Below are positions 17,376-25,932 of a stretch of 25,932 bases of DNA, one piece after another. The translations under genes were made by a program, and so were the position numbers. The DNA is from Bordetella parapertussis (GTDB taxonomy: Bacteria > Pseudomonadota > Gammaproteobacteria > Burkholderiales > Burkholderiaceae_C), in contig CAMDAN010000025.1 of assembly GCA_945888535.1 (NCBI GenBank), positions 1 to 25,932 on the forward strand, read 5' to 3'. The notes below the pieces were generated by a model. It was not told where the DNA came from, did no database searches, and saw nothing but the letters and a program-made list of their open reading frames with translations. The stretch's first letter is position 1. The number at the start of each line of letters is the position of its first letter.

Positions 17376-17399
17376 CCTGCTATTCCTTTCGCTGAGAAG

Positions 17400-17427
17400 G
17401 TAATATCCGGCCTTTCCAAGTCGTCAA
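17400..17427 (-). promoter_or_regulatory. Sigma70-type promoter candidate for selO and the downstream operon
   Basis: On the minus strand, TTGACG (17422-17427) is a near-consensus -35, followed after 16 bp by TATTAC (17400-17405) as -10. The predicted start site is about 20 nt upstream of the selO ATG. No equally good promoter is seen in the other direction toward the acyl-CoA ligase. Confidence 0.5.
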
Positions 17428-17473
17428 AGACTGTGGTTCGGTTCGATTAGATTTTTCGTTGGAGATTTTTCTT

Positions 17474-19102
<1,629 letters not shown>

Positions 19103-19137
19103 GCTTTAAGGCTTGGCGACTCCATCGCTAAAACGCC

Positions 19138-20109
19138 ATGGAGTTTTTTGTTTTTTCGCTCTTGAACGGCCTGAGCTACGGCTTGCTTTTGTTTTTGCTC
19201 AGCGCGGGGCTGACCGTTATTTTGAGTTTGATGGGCGTACTCAACTTTGCCCACGCCAGCTTCTACATGCTTGGCGCGTATGTGGGTTATTCGGTGTCAG
19301 TGCACATGGGTTATGGGCTCGCGCTGCTCGCCGCGCCCGTGGTCTTGGCCGTGTTGGGAGCTGGGTTTGAGCGCTGGGTTTTACGCCGTATTCACGCTTA
19401 CGGCCACGTTCCAGAATTACTCATTACCTTTGGCTTGTCCTTCCTCATCTTGGAGTGGGTTCAAGGCGTTTGGGGCCGAACAGCGCTGCCTTTTCACCCG
19501 CCAGAATTTGTGCAAGGCGCGGCTTTTTCTGCGGTGAAGTCTGCGGCGAATGGCCTTCAATGGTTTTGGGGCAGCCCCGCAGCAGCGCTTTGTCAAGATG
19601 CGAGCTTGGCATTGTCTTGCTGGTCTTTTCCAGCAATGCGGGCCTTCACGATGCTGGTGTCGGCACTTACGTTGGGCGCGTTGTACCTCGTCTTGGTACG
19701 AACCCGTTTGGGTTGGATCATCCAAGCTTCGCGCACCCACCCCGCCATGCTCGAAAGCTTGGGCCACAACGTGCCGCGCTTGTGGATGTTGGTGTTTGCC
19801 GCTGGCTCGGGGCTGGCAGGTTTGGCCGGCGTGATTGGCGGCAGTACCTTTGTCACAGAACCCGCGATGGCCGCTACCGTCGGCTCAGTTATTTTTGTGG
19901 TGGTGGTGGTCGGCGGCTTGGGCTCGCTGATGGGGGCGTTTTGGGTGTCTTTGGCGCTGGGCTTGTTACAAACCTTGGCGGTTAGTTTTGACCATCCTTT
20001 GGGCATTGGCGTGAGCCTGGCGCAACTCGCCCCCGTCTTGCCTTACGCTTTGATGGTGTTGGTTTTGGTGTTACGACCTCAAGGGCTTTTCGGGGCGAAA
20101 GATCGATGA
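19138..20109 (+). CDS. livH: Branched-chain amino-acid-type ABC transporter permease (LivH family)
   Basis: A 323-aa inner-membrane permease with about eight hydrophobic segments. The family signatures are AGLTVILSLMGVLNFAHASF (near residue 23), GFERWVLRRI and LLITFGLSFLILEWVQ. Late GGLGSLMGAFWVSLALGLLQ and LRPQGLFGAKDR are typical LivH endings. A hydrophilic stretch around 125-160 with cysteines (CQDASLALSCWSFPAM) is more variable than usual. livM overlaps by 4 nt (ATGA). There is little Shine-Dalgarno before ATG 19138. Given the acyl-CoA neighbours, the cargo may be an organic or aromatic acid rather than leucine. That is inference. Confidence 0.93.
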   Translation: MEFFVFSLLNGLSYGLLLFLLSAGLTVILSLMGVLNFAHASFYMLGAYVGYSVSVHMGYGLALLAAPVVLAVLGAGFERWVLRRIHAYGHVPELLITFGLSFLILEWVQGVWGRTALPFHPPEFVQGAAFSAVKSAANGLQWFWGSPAAALCQDASLALSCWSFPAMRAFTMLVSALTLGALYLVLVRTRLGWIIQASRTHPAMLESLGHNVPRLWMLVFAAGSGLAGLAGVIGGSTFVTEPAMAATVGSVIFVVVVVGGLGSLMGAFWVSLALGLLQTLAVSFDHPLGIGVSLAQLAPVLPYALMVLVLVLRPQGLFGAKDR

Positions 20110-21317
20110 ACGCCGCGCCTTGGATCGCTGTTGTTGCAGGCCTTGTGTTCGCGCCCGAGCTCTTACACAGCACCTGGGCGCTCACGCTGCTCTCACAAAT
20201 CGGCATCGCCACGATTGCGTGTTTGTCGTTTAACTTGCTACTCGGCCAAGGCGGGATGTTGAGTTTTGGCCACGCCACTTACACCGGTCTTGGCGCTTAC
20301 GGCGCGATCCACACGCTCAATTTGGCCCGTGCGGCGGGGGTCGATTTTCCGGTGAGTTTGATTCCTTTGGCTGGCGGCGTTTCGGGTTTATTGGCTGCAA
20401 CCGTCTTGGGTTTTTTAAGCTCGCGGCGCGGCGGCACGGCCTTGGCGATGGTGACTTTGGGATTGGCCGAATTGGTTTTTTCTGTGGCGCTGATGGGCTT
20501 CGCTTTTTTTGGTGGCGAGTCGGGAATTGCCGGTAACCGGGTCACGGAGTCTGCGCCGTGGGGGGTGACTTTTGCATCGCCAGTTGAGATGTATTACCTG
20601 ATCGCGGCCTACGCTTTGCTTTCAGCGGTGGCGCTTTACGCGTTGACCACGACGCCTTGGGGAAAGATGTTGAACGCTGTGCGGGACAACGCCATGCGCG
20701 TTGAGTTTTTGGGCACCAACCCGCAGACGATTCGTTACCGCGCTTTTTTATTCTCCGCTTTTTTTGCTGGAATCTCTGGCGGCTTGGCGGCCTTGCTGTT
20801 TGAGCGCGTAACCCCCGACGCTTTGGGCTTGGAGCGCTCGGCGTCCTTGGTTTTGTTTACGTATTTAGGTGGTATCCAAAGTTTTATCGGCCCTATTGTG
20901 GGCGCGGTTTTGATGGTGTTAGCCAACGTAGGTTTAAGCAGCCTGACCCCAGCGTGGCTTTTGTATGTGGGCTTGGCCTTTGTTTTTGGCGTGATGTTCG
21001 CACCCCAAGGGCTGACAGGTTTATTGCAAACCGCAATGGCCCAACCCCGGGCGTTTTACCTTCGCCACGGCGTGGTTCTTTTGCTCCTGTTTGTGAGTTT
21101 GGTTCTGGCCATGGCGGGAGTCGCGGCCTTGGTAGAAATGGCTTACCAATTGCAACTCGAAGCCAGCTTAGGCCCTAACGTTGCCTTTGGGGCTTTTCAA
21201 TTGCACATCAACCGCTGGCAAGACTGGGCTGTGGCTTGTGCCATCGCGCTTTCCGGCGGGTGGTTTTTTCTGCGTTTACGCCACGCGCTGATCGAGCGAT
21301 TGGGAGCCAAGGCTTGA
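20106..21317 (+). CDS. livM: Branched-chain amino-acid-type ABC transporter permease (LivM family) with a C-terminal extension
   Basis: A 403-aa partner permease of LivH. LLGQGGMLSFGHATYTGLGA (near 43) and the EAA-like region PWGKMLNAVRDNAMRVEFLG (about 186-205) with RAFLFSAFFAGISGGLAALL are diagnostic. LGGIQSFIGPIVGAVLMVLA and FAPQGLTGLL mark the usual C-terminus, near residue 307. About 95 further residues add one or two more hydrophobic stretches (VVLLLLFVSLVLAMAGVAAL; WAVACAIALSGGWFFL). The start overlaps the livH stop, and its own stop overlaps the livG TTG start (TTGA). Confidence 0.93.
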   Translation: MNAAPWIAVVAGLVFAPELLHSTWALTLLSQIGIATIACLSFNLLLGQGGMLSFGHATYTGLGAYGAIHTLNLARAAGVDFPVSLIPLAGGVSGLLAATVLGFLSSRRGGTALAMVTLGLAELVFSVALMGFAFFGGESGIAGNRVTESAPWGVTFASPVEMYYLIAAYALLSAVALYALTTTPWGKMLNAVRDNAMRVEFLGTNPQTIRYRAFLFSAFFAGISGGLAALLFERVTPDALGLERSASLVLFTYLGGIQSFIGPIVGAVLMVLANVGLSSLTPAWLLYVGLAFVFGVMFAPQGLTGLLQTAMAQPRAFYLRHGVVLLLLFVSLVLAMAGVAALVEMAYQLQLEASLGPNVAFGAFQLHINRWQDWAVACAIALSGGWFFLRLRHALIERLGAKA

Positions 21318-22081
21318 GCACCATCCTCGAACTCAAAAACGTGCATAAGCGCTTTGGCGCGAATGAGATTCTTCGGGGCATCGACTTGTCCATTTCCGCA
21401 GGCGAGCGGGTGGCTTTGATCGGCCCCAATGGCGCAGGAAAAACCACGCTTTTTAATCTTGTCAGCGGCCGCTTTGCGCCGAGCGCGGGTGAGGTTTGGT
21501 TAAAGAATCAGCGTATCGACGGAAAGAAACCCTATGCGATTGCACGTATGGGTTTGGCGCGAAGTTTTCAATCCACGCAGGTCTTTTCTGGCCTCTCGGT
21601 GTTTGAGAATTTACGCTGCAGCGTGCTTTTGGGTTTGGGCTATGGAGGCCAGTGGCTTACGTCGGTATCGCGCCTGAAAGTTGTCACGGCCCGAACCGAG
21701 GCTTTGATGGAACAAACCCATTTGGAAAAGCAACGCGATACCTTGGCGCAAGCTTTGAGCTATGCCGATCAACGCGCTTTAGAACTCGGCATCACTTTGG
21801 GCGGCGAGGCCGATGTGATCTTGCTCGATGAGCCCACCGCCGGAATGAGCCAGACCGAAACGCTGTTTTTTTTAGAACTGATTAAAACCGCAACGCAGGG
21901 TAAAACCTTGCTGATGGTGGAGCACGACATGGGCGTGGTGTTTGGCTTGGCGGACAAGATTGCGGTGTTGGTGGATGGCAAGGTCTTGGCCTTTGATACG
22001 CCGCAGGCCGTTCGCGCCAACGAGGCGGTTCAAGACGCCTACCTTGGCGATTTCTCAGTTCCAGTTCCAGTTTCAGCGTAA
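21314..22081 (+). CDS. livG: Branched-chain amino-acid-type ABC transporter ATPase (LivG family)
   Basis: A 255-aa ATPase subunit. Walker A is GPNGAGKTT, the signature is the LivG-type LSYADQR, Walker B is ILLDEPTAGMS, and the H-loop is VEHDMGVVFGLADKI. The start is TTG at 21314, overlapping the livM stop and preceded by GGGAG at 7-nt spacing. It gives the normal family N-terminus STILELKNVHKRFG. The reading frame is open further upstream inside livM, but those residues are not family-like. It is translationally coupled to livM, and livF follows 5 nt after its stop. Confidence 0.94.
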   Translation: MSTILELKNVHKRFGANEILRGIDLSISAGERVALIGPNGAGKTTLFNLVSGRFAPSAGEVWLKNQRIDGKKPYAIARMGLARSFQSTQVFSGLSVFENLRCSVLLGLGYGGQWLTSVSRLKVVTARTEALMEQTHLEKQRDTLAQALSYADQRALELGITLGGEADVILLDEPTAGMSQTETLFFLELIKTATQGKTLLMVEHDMGVVFGLADKIAVLVDGKVLAFDTPQAVRANEAVQDAYLGDFSVPVPVSA

Positions 22082-22086
22082 CGCAT

Positions 22087-22803
22087 ATGAACGGACTCCA
22101 GGTCAACCAACTCCATGCCTTTTATGGCAAAAGCCATGTCTTGCGCGGAATTGATTTGTCGGTCGCCCCGGGTGAAATCGTCGCGGTCTTGGGCCGCAAT
22201 GGCTCGGGCCGCTCAACCCTAGCCCGCGCCTTGGTCGGCCAACTTCCGTGTAGCGGATCGGTGGTTTGGAACGGCCAAGCCTTGAGCGGTCGCAAAGCCT
22301 TTGACATCGCCCAAATGGGCGTGGGCTACTTGCCCGAGAGCCGCGATATTTTTCCAACGCTCTCAGCCCATCAAAATTTATTACTGGGCTTTAAGAAAAA
22401 TACGCCGTTGAAAAATACGCCGTCTTCTGAAGCCTTGTTTCAAAAGATCTACAGCCTTTTCCCGAAGCTTCAAGAGCGCCAACACGCCTTAGGCGCAAGC
22501 CTCTCTGGCGGAGAACAACAAATGCTGGCTTTGGGCCGAACGCTGATGGGGCAGCCCCAATTGTTGGTGGCCGATGAGCCCAGCGAAGGTTTAGCGCCGC
22601 AGATGGTAAAAACCATTGCCAAGGTATTACAAGATTTAGCGCAAAGCGGCGTTGCCATCGTATTAATGGAACAAAAACTCGCGCTTGCCCTTCAAATCGC
22701 CAATCGCGCCGTGGTCATCGGCCACGGCCAAATTGTTTTTGATGGAACCCCGCAGGCCTTAGCAGCTCGCCCTGCGATTTGCCAAGAGTGGTTGGGCGTT
22801 TAA
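22087..22803 (+). CDS. livF: Branched-chain amino-acid-type ABC transporter ATPase (LivF family) with arginine in Walker A
   Basis: The 238-aa second ATPase subunit. Its Walker A reads GRNGSGRST (36-44), so Arg42 stands where Lys is almost invariant in ABC ATPases. All else is normal: signature LSGGEQQMLALGRTLM, Walker B LLVADEPSEGLAP, and the Gln-type H-loop position LMEQKLALALQ typical of LivF. I recall similar GRNGSGRST variants in LivF-like proteins near acyl-CoA genes, so this may be a subfamily trait rather than damage. No periplasmic binding protein gene (livK) is in the cluster as far as the window shows. Confidence 0.93.
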   Translation: MNGLQVNQLHAFYGKSHVLRGIDLSVAPGEIVAVLGRNGSGRSTLARALVGQLPCSGSVVWNGQALSGRKAFDIAQMGVGYLPESRDIFPTLSAHQNLLLGFKKNTPLKNTPSSEALFQKIYSLFPKLQERQHALGASLSGGEQQMLALGRTLMGQPQLLVADEPSEGLAPQMVKTIAKVLQDLAQSGVAIVLMEQKLALALQIANRAVVIGHGQIVFDGTPQALAARPAICQEWLGV

Positions 22804-22844
22804 GTCTCTACGGAGACAAACGCTAAAAGCCGGTTTCAGAAACC
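22804..22844 (+). other. Two small hairpins after livF
   Basis: GTCTC-TACG-GAGAC (22804-22817) begins right after the livF stop. It has a UACG loop closed by C-G, one of the most stable RNA tetraloops. GGTTT-CAG-AAACC (22832-22844) follows. Neither is trailed by a U run, so they are better read as 3'-end stabilisers or Rho-linked elements than as intrinsic terminators. Confidence 0.45.
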
Positions 22845-22847
22845 CCC

Positions 22848-22929
22848 TACAATTTGCCAAAAAAGAACGACCGTTCTATTTTGAGATCGCCATTAAGATC
22901 ACCCCTAAGGTTACCTCTAAGATTACTTT
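22848..22929 (+). promoter_or_regulatory. Candidate promoter, palindromic operator and four 12-bp repeats before the beta-oxidation genes
   Basis: TACAAT (22848-22853) is a -10 candidate with no clear -35. AGAACG-AC-CGTTCT (22864-22877) is a perfect 6-bp-arm palindrome lying over the expected transcription start, the geometry of a repressor site. The AACGnnCGTT core is of the kind used by TetR-family regulators of fatty-acid catabolism; the regulator is not identified. Next come four degenerate tandem 12-mers, each starting at a multiple of 12 from 22882: TGAGATCGCCAT, TAAGATCACCCC, TAAGGTTACCTC and TAAGATTACTTT. The gene's Shine-Dalgarno (AAGGA) comes after them. Confidence 0.45.
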
Positions 22930-22962
22930 TCTTCGCTTTACTATTTTTCAAGGATTGAACGC

Positions 22963-25062
22963 ATGACTGCCCATTACAAAGTCCACGGCGACATTGCCGT
23001 CATTACGCTTGATAACCCACCGGTCAATGGTCTGGGTTTGGCTACGCGCCAAGGTATCGCCCACGGGATGGAACAAGCCCAAGCCGACGCGGCGGTGAAA
23101 GCCATTGTGATTACCGGCGCAGGAAAAGCATTTTCAGGCGGCGCGGACATCCGCGAATTTGGTTCTTCTAAAGCGATGCAAGAACCCAACCTCAACAGCG
23201 TGATCTTGTTGTTGGAAAAATCAACCAAGCCCGTTGTTGCAGCGATCCACACCGTCGTGATGGGCGGAGGCTTGGAGTTGGCGCTCGGTTGCCACTACCG
23301 TATTGCTGCCCCAGGAACCAGCGTGGCTTTGCCTGAAGTGAAGCTCGGTTTGCTCCCCGGTGGCGGCGGAACCCAGCGTTTGCCTCGCGTACTCGGCATT
23401 GAGCCTGCGCTCAATATGATTGTCAGCGGCGAAGCGATTAAGAGCGAAATGTTGGCGATGTTGCCTGGCCAAAAATTGTTTGATGCGATATCGGCTTCAG
23501 CAGAATCCTTGGCTGAAGAAGCCTTGGCGTATGCCCGCTCTGTGGCGGCGACGCGGCCTTTGCCTTTGGTGCGTGATCTGCCTTGCAAACACCCGCAAGG
23601 CGACGCGTATTTCCAGTTCACGCGCAATATGGTCGGCGCCATGTCGAAAAACTACCCCGCGCCTTTGAAATGTATTGACGCGGTCGAAGCGGCCAGCAAA
23701 AAGAAATTTGAAGACGGCATGGCCACCGAGCGCGAGATTTTTATCAACCTGATGTGGACGTCTGAAAGCCGCGCTTTGCGTCACCTGTTCTTAGGCGAAC
23801 GCGCTGCCTCCAAAATTCCAGACGTGCCTTCAACCACGCCACTGCGTGAGATCAAGAGCATTGCGGTTATTGGCGCGGGCACCATGGGCGGCGGTATTGC
23901 GATGAACTTCTTGAACGCAGGTATTGCAGTGAAGATGTTAGAGATGAAACAAGACGCGCTTGACCGCGGCCTTGCGACTATCCGCAAAAACTACGAAGCC
24001 CAGGTTAAAAAAGGCAAACTCAAGCAAGACAAATACGACCAGCGCATGGCCTTGTTGACAACCACCCTAAGCTACGACGACCTCGGCACGACCGACATGG
24101 TGATCGAAGCGGTGTTTGAAGAAATCGGCGTAAAAGAAGCGGTCTTTAAAGAACTCGACCGCGTCATGAAACCCGGCGCGATTTTGGCAACCAACACCTC
24201 GACGCTTGACGTCAACAAAATTGCCAACTTCACCAAGCGCCCCCAAGACGTGGTGGGCTTGCATTTCTTTAGCCCCGCTAACGTGATGAAGTTGCTTGAA
24301 GTGGTACGCGGCGCTAAAACAGCGCTTGACGTGATGGCAACCGTCATGGCGGTTGCGAAAAAGATCCGCAAGACGGCAGTAGTTTCCGGTGTGTGCGATG
24401 GCTTTATTGGCAACCGCATGATCGAACAATACGGCCGCCAAGGCGGGTTCTTGTTAGACGAAGGCTGTACGCCTGAGCAGGTCGACAAAGCGATGGAAAA
24501 GTTTGGTATGGCCATGGGCCCGTTCCGTATGGGTGACTTGGCCGGTAACGACATCGGCTGGGCGATTCGCAAACGCCGCGCGGTCGAACGCGCCACCATG
24601 CTCTACAGCAAAACCGCCGACTTGTTATGTGAAAAAGGCCGCTTTGGACAAAAAACCGGTGCCGGTTGGTACGACTATTTGCCCGGAAAGCGCGATGCGA
24701 TTCCGAACGCTGAAGTCGTCAAGATGATTGAAGACTACCGCGCCTCTAAAGGCATCACGCCACGCAAAATCAGCGACGAAGAAATTGTGCAGCGCTTGGT
24801 GTTTGCTTTGGTGAACGAAGCGGCGCACATTTTGGAAGAGGGCATTGCCAATAAAGCCAGCGACATTGATATTGCCTATATCTTTGGCTACGGCTTTCCT
24901 CCCTACCGCGGCGGGCCGATGTTGTATGCCGACGAAGTGGGCCTCTTTAACGTGGTGCAAGCGATGCACCGCTTCGCTAAAAACCCGCATGACGACGCCA
25001 ACTTCTGGAAGCCCGCGCCCTTGTTGGCGAAATTGGCCGCCGAAGGCAAGACATTTAATTAA
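22963..25062 (+). CDS. Multifunctional enoyl-CoA hydratase / 3-hydroxyacyl-CoA dehydrogenase
   Basis: A 699-aa fatty-acid beta-oxidation enzyme combining two steps. Residues 1-190 are a crotonase domain with the oxyanion-hole loop GKAFSGGADIREFG, and both hydratase glutamates are present in GGGLELALGC and LPEVKLGLLPGGGGTQRLPR. From about 298 the NAD-binding dehydrogenase begins, with IAVIGAGTMGGGIAMNFL. Catalytic His lies in GLHFFSPANVMKLLEVVRG, and GVCDGFIGNRM follows. Two C-terminal dehydrogenase domains end with YGFPPYRGGPM. It resembles the FadJ/peroxisomal bifunctional-enzyme arrangement, and there is no thiolase domain. The Shine-Dalgarno AAGGA lies 8 nt before ATG 22963. The thiolase starts 9 nt after its stop. 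Confidence 0.95.
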   Translation: MTAHYKVHGDIAVITLDNPPVNGLGLATRQGIAHGMEQAQADAAVKAIVITGAGKAFSGGADIREFGSSKAMQEPNLNSVILLLEKSTKPVVAAIHTVVMGGGLELALGCHYRIAAPGTSVALPEVKLGLLPGGGGTQRLPRVLGIEPALNMIVSGEAIKSEMLAMLPGQKLFDAISASAESLAEEALAYARSVAATRPLPLVRDLPCKHPQGDAYFQFTRNMVGAMSKNYPAPLKCIDAVEAASKKKFEDGMATEREIFINLMWTSESRALRHLFLGERAASKIPDVPSTTPLREIKSIAVIGAGTMGGGIAMNFLNAGIAVKMLEMKQDALDRGLATIRKNYEAQVKKGKLKQDKYDQRMALLTTTLSYDDLGTTDMVIEAVFEEIGVKEAVFKELDRVMKPGAILATNTSTLDVNKIANFTKRPQDVVGLHFFSPANVMKLLEVVRGAKTALDVMATVMAVAKKIRKTAVVSGVCDGFIGNRMIEQYGRQGGFLLDEGCTPEQVDKAMEKFGMAMGPFRMGDLAGNDIGWAIRKRRAVERATMLYSKTADLLCEKGRFGQKTGAGWYDYLPGKRDAIPNAEVVKMIEDYRASKGITPRKISDEEIVQRLVFALVNEAAHILEEGIANKASDIDIAYIFGYGFPPYRGGPMLYADEVGLFNVVQAMHRFAKNPHDDANFWKPAPLLAKLAAEGKTFN

Positions 25063-25071
25063 GGAATTCCC

Positions 25072-25932
25072 ATGACTTCAGCAGTAATTGTTTCCACCGC
25101 ACGTACCCCTTTAACCAAAAGTTGGAAGGGCGCTTTCAACATGACCCACGGCGCAACGCTGGCCGGCCACTCGGTCGAGCACGCGATCAAACGCGCTGGC
25201 ATTGAGGCCGCCGAGGTCGACGACGTCATCCTCGGATGCGGAACGCCCGAAGGCGCAACCGGCGCCAACATCGCTCGCCAAGCCGCTTTGCGTGCGGGCT
25301 GCCCGGTCACCGTATCGGGTATGACCATCAACCGTTTTTGTTCCTCTGGTTTGCAAACCATTGCCACCGCGGCGCAGCGCATCATTGCCAACGAAGGCGA
25401 TATTTATGTCGCCGGCGGCGTAGAGGCTATTTCGTGTACCGCGCAGGAAATGAACAAACACATGTTGGCTGACCCTTGGTTGGTTAAGAACAAACCCGAG
25501 GTGTACTGGGCCATGCTCAATACCGCCGAGCAAGTCGCTAAGCGTTACAACATCGGTCGTGATGCGATGGACGAATACGGCGCATCCAGCCAACAAAAAG
25601 CCACCGCCGCCTTGGCCGCTGGCTTGTTCAAAGACGAGATCGCGCCGATCACGGTCACCATGGGCGTGGCTGACAAAGTCATGGGCATGATGACCAAGAA
25701 AGTCACTGTTAGCAACGACGAAGGCATTCGCGATGGAACCACCAAAGAAGGCATTTCTGGCTTGCGCTCCGCGCTGCCCGGCGGCTTGGTGTCTGCGGGT
25801 AACGCCAGCCAACTCTCCGATGGCAGCGGCGCGGTTGTGGTGATGCATGAAAAAATCGCCGAACAAAAAGGCCTCAAGCCTTTGGGCCGTTTCTTGGGCT
25901 TCGCGGTCGCAGGTTGCGAGCCCGATGAGATG
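25072..25932 (+). CDS. Acetyl-CoA C-acyltransferase (thiolase), 3' end outside the window
   Basis: The open frame runs from ATG 25072 to the end of the window (287 codons, no stop). It begins MTSAVIVSTARTPLTKSWKG. The acyl-accepting nucleophile is Cys90 in INRFCSSGLQ, followed by VAGGVEAISC and, near 250-270, the NASQLSDGSGAVVV stretch. The later His and second Cys motifs lie beyond the edge. Thiolase cleaves 3-ketoacyl-CoA to acetyl-CoA and a shortened acyl-CoA, the step after the preceding gene. AAGGA lies 6 nt upstream, and the 9-nt gap shows a two-gene operon. Confidence 0.95.
   Translation, partial: MTSAVIVSTARTPLTKSWKGAFNMTHGATLAGHSVEHAIKRAGIEAAEVDDVILGCGTPEGATGANIARQAALRAGCPVTVSGMTINRFCSSGLQTIATAAQRIIANEGDIYVAGGVEAISCTAQEMNKHMLADPWLVKNKPEVYWAMLNTAEQVAKRYNIGRDAMDEYGASSQQKATAALAAGLFKDEIAPITVTMGVADKVMGMMTKKVTVSNDEGIRDGTTKEGISGLRSALPGGLVSAGNASQLSDGSGAVVVMHEKIAEQKGLKPLGRFLGFAVAGCEPDEM

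Noticed and set aside
17459..17473. Earlier TTG start for the acyl-CoA ligase
   Set aside because: That TTG overlaps the GGAG ribosome-binding site serving ATG 17474, so the later start is preferred.
21236..21313. Upstream extension of livG into livM
   Set aside because: The extra 26 residues are not family-like; the TTG at 21314 has GGGAG upstream and gives the normal LivG N-terminus.

Overview
The window is a chromosomal segment from a betaproteobacterium, most likely of the order Burkholderiales. The evidence is protein-level character and gene neighbourhood: map-glnD beside a large single-chain purL; the msrB-yciB-bolA-parvulin string; and a fatty-acid/aromatic-type acyl-CoA ligase followed by a livHMGF transporter, a multifunctional 3-hydroxyacyl-CoA dehydrogenase and a thiolase. 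I cannot name a genus with confidence.

Layout. (1) 1-5400, minus strand: the first 21 codons of an FAD oxidoreductase, then fhs (formate-tetrahydrofolate ligase), glnD (nitrogen sensor) and map (methionine aminopeptidase). (2) 5510-9535, plus: purL, divergent from map. fhs and purL both serve one-carbon/purine supply. (3) 9536-12994, plus: an accessory island with a different look from the backbone. It holds a 267-aa HhH-GPD-like (DNA glycosylase fold) protein, a TIR-domain protein with a likely catalytic glutamate, a BrnT/BrnA toxin-antitoxin pair and a HigB/HigA-type toxin-antitoxin pair. Both antitoxin genes end in the same short repeat, which gives two unrelated proteins the same C-terminal tail. 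(4) 12995-13732: a membrane acyltransferase-like protein (DUF1624 type), ending at a clear bidirectional terminator. (5) 13759-17375, minus: selO-msrB-yciB-bolA-parvulin PPIase. The last four genes are joined by 4-nt ATGA overlaps. selO and msrB suggest an oxidative-stress theme, and the PPIase and yciB are envelope-directed. (6) 17474-25932, plus: acyl-CoA ligase, livH, livM, livG, livF, then a hydratase/3-hydroxyacyl-CoA dehydrogenase fusion and a thiolase that runs off the end. This reads as uptake, CoA activation and beta-oxidation of a carboxylic acid. The last two genes have their own leader, with a palindromic operator candidate and four degenerate 12-bp direct repeats.

The most interesting part is the island at 9.5-13.0 kb. 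Its pairing of a TIR protein with an HhH-GPD-like protein matches no named defence system I know, and the in-frame repeat that tails both antitoxins is unusual. No tRNA, rRNA, CRISPR array, insertion sequence, integrase or plasmid origin was seen.
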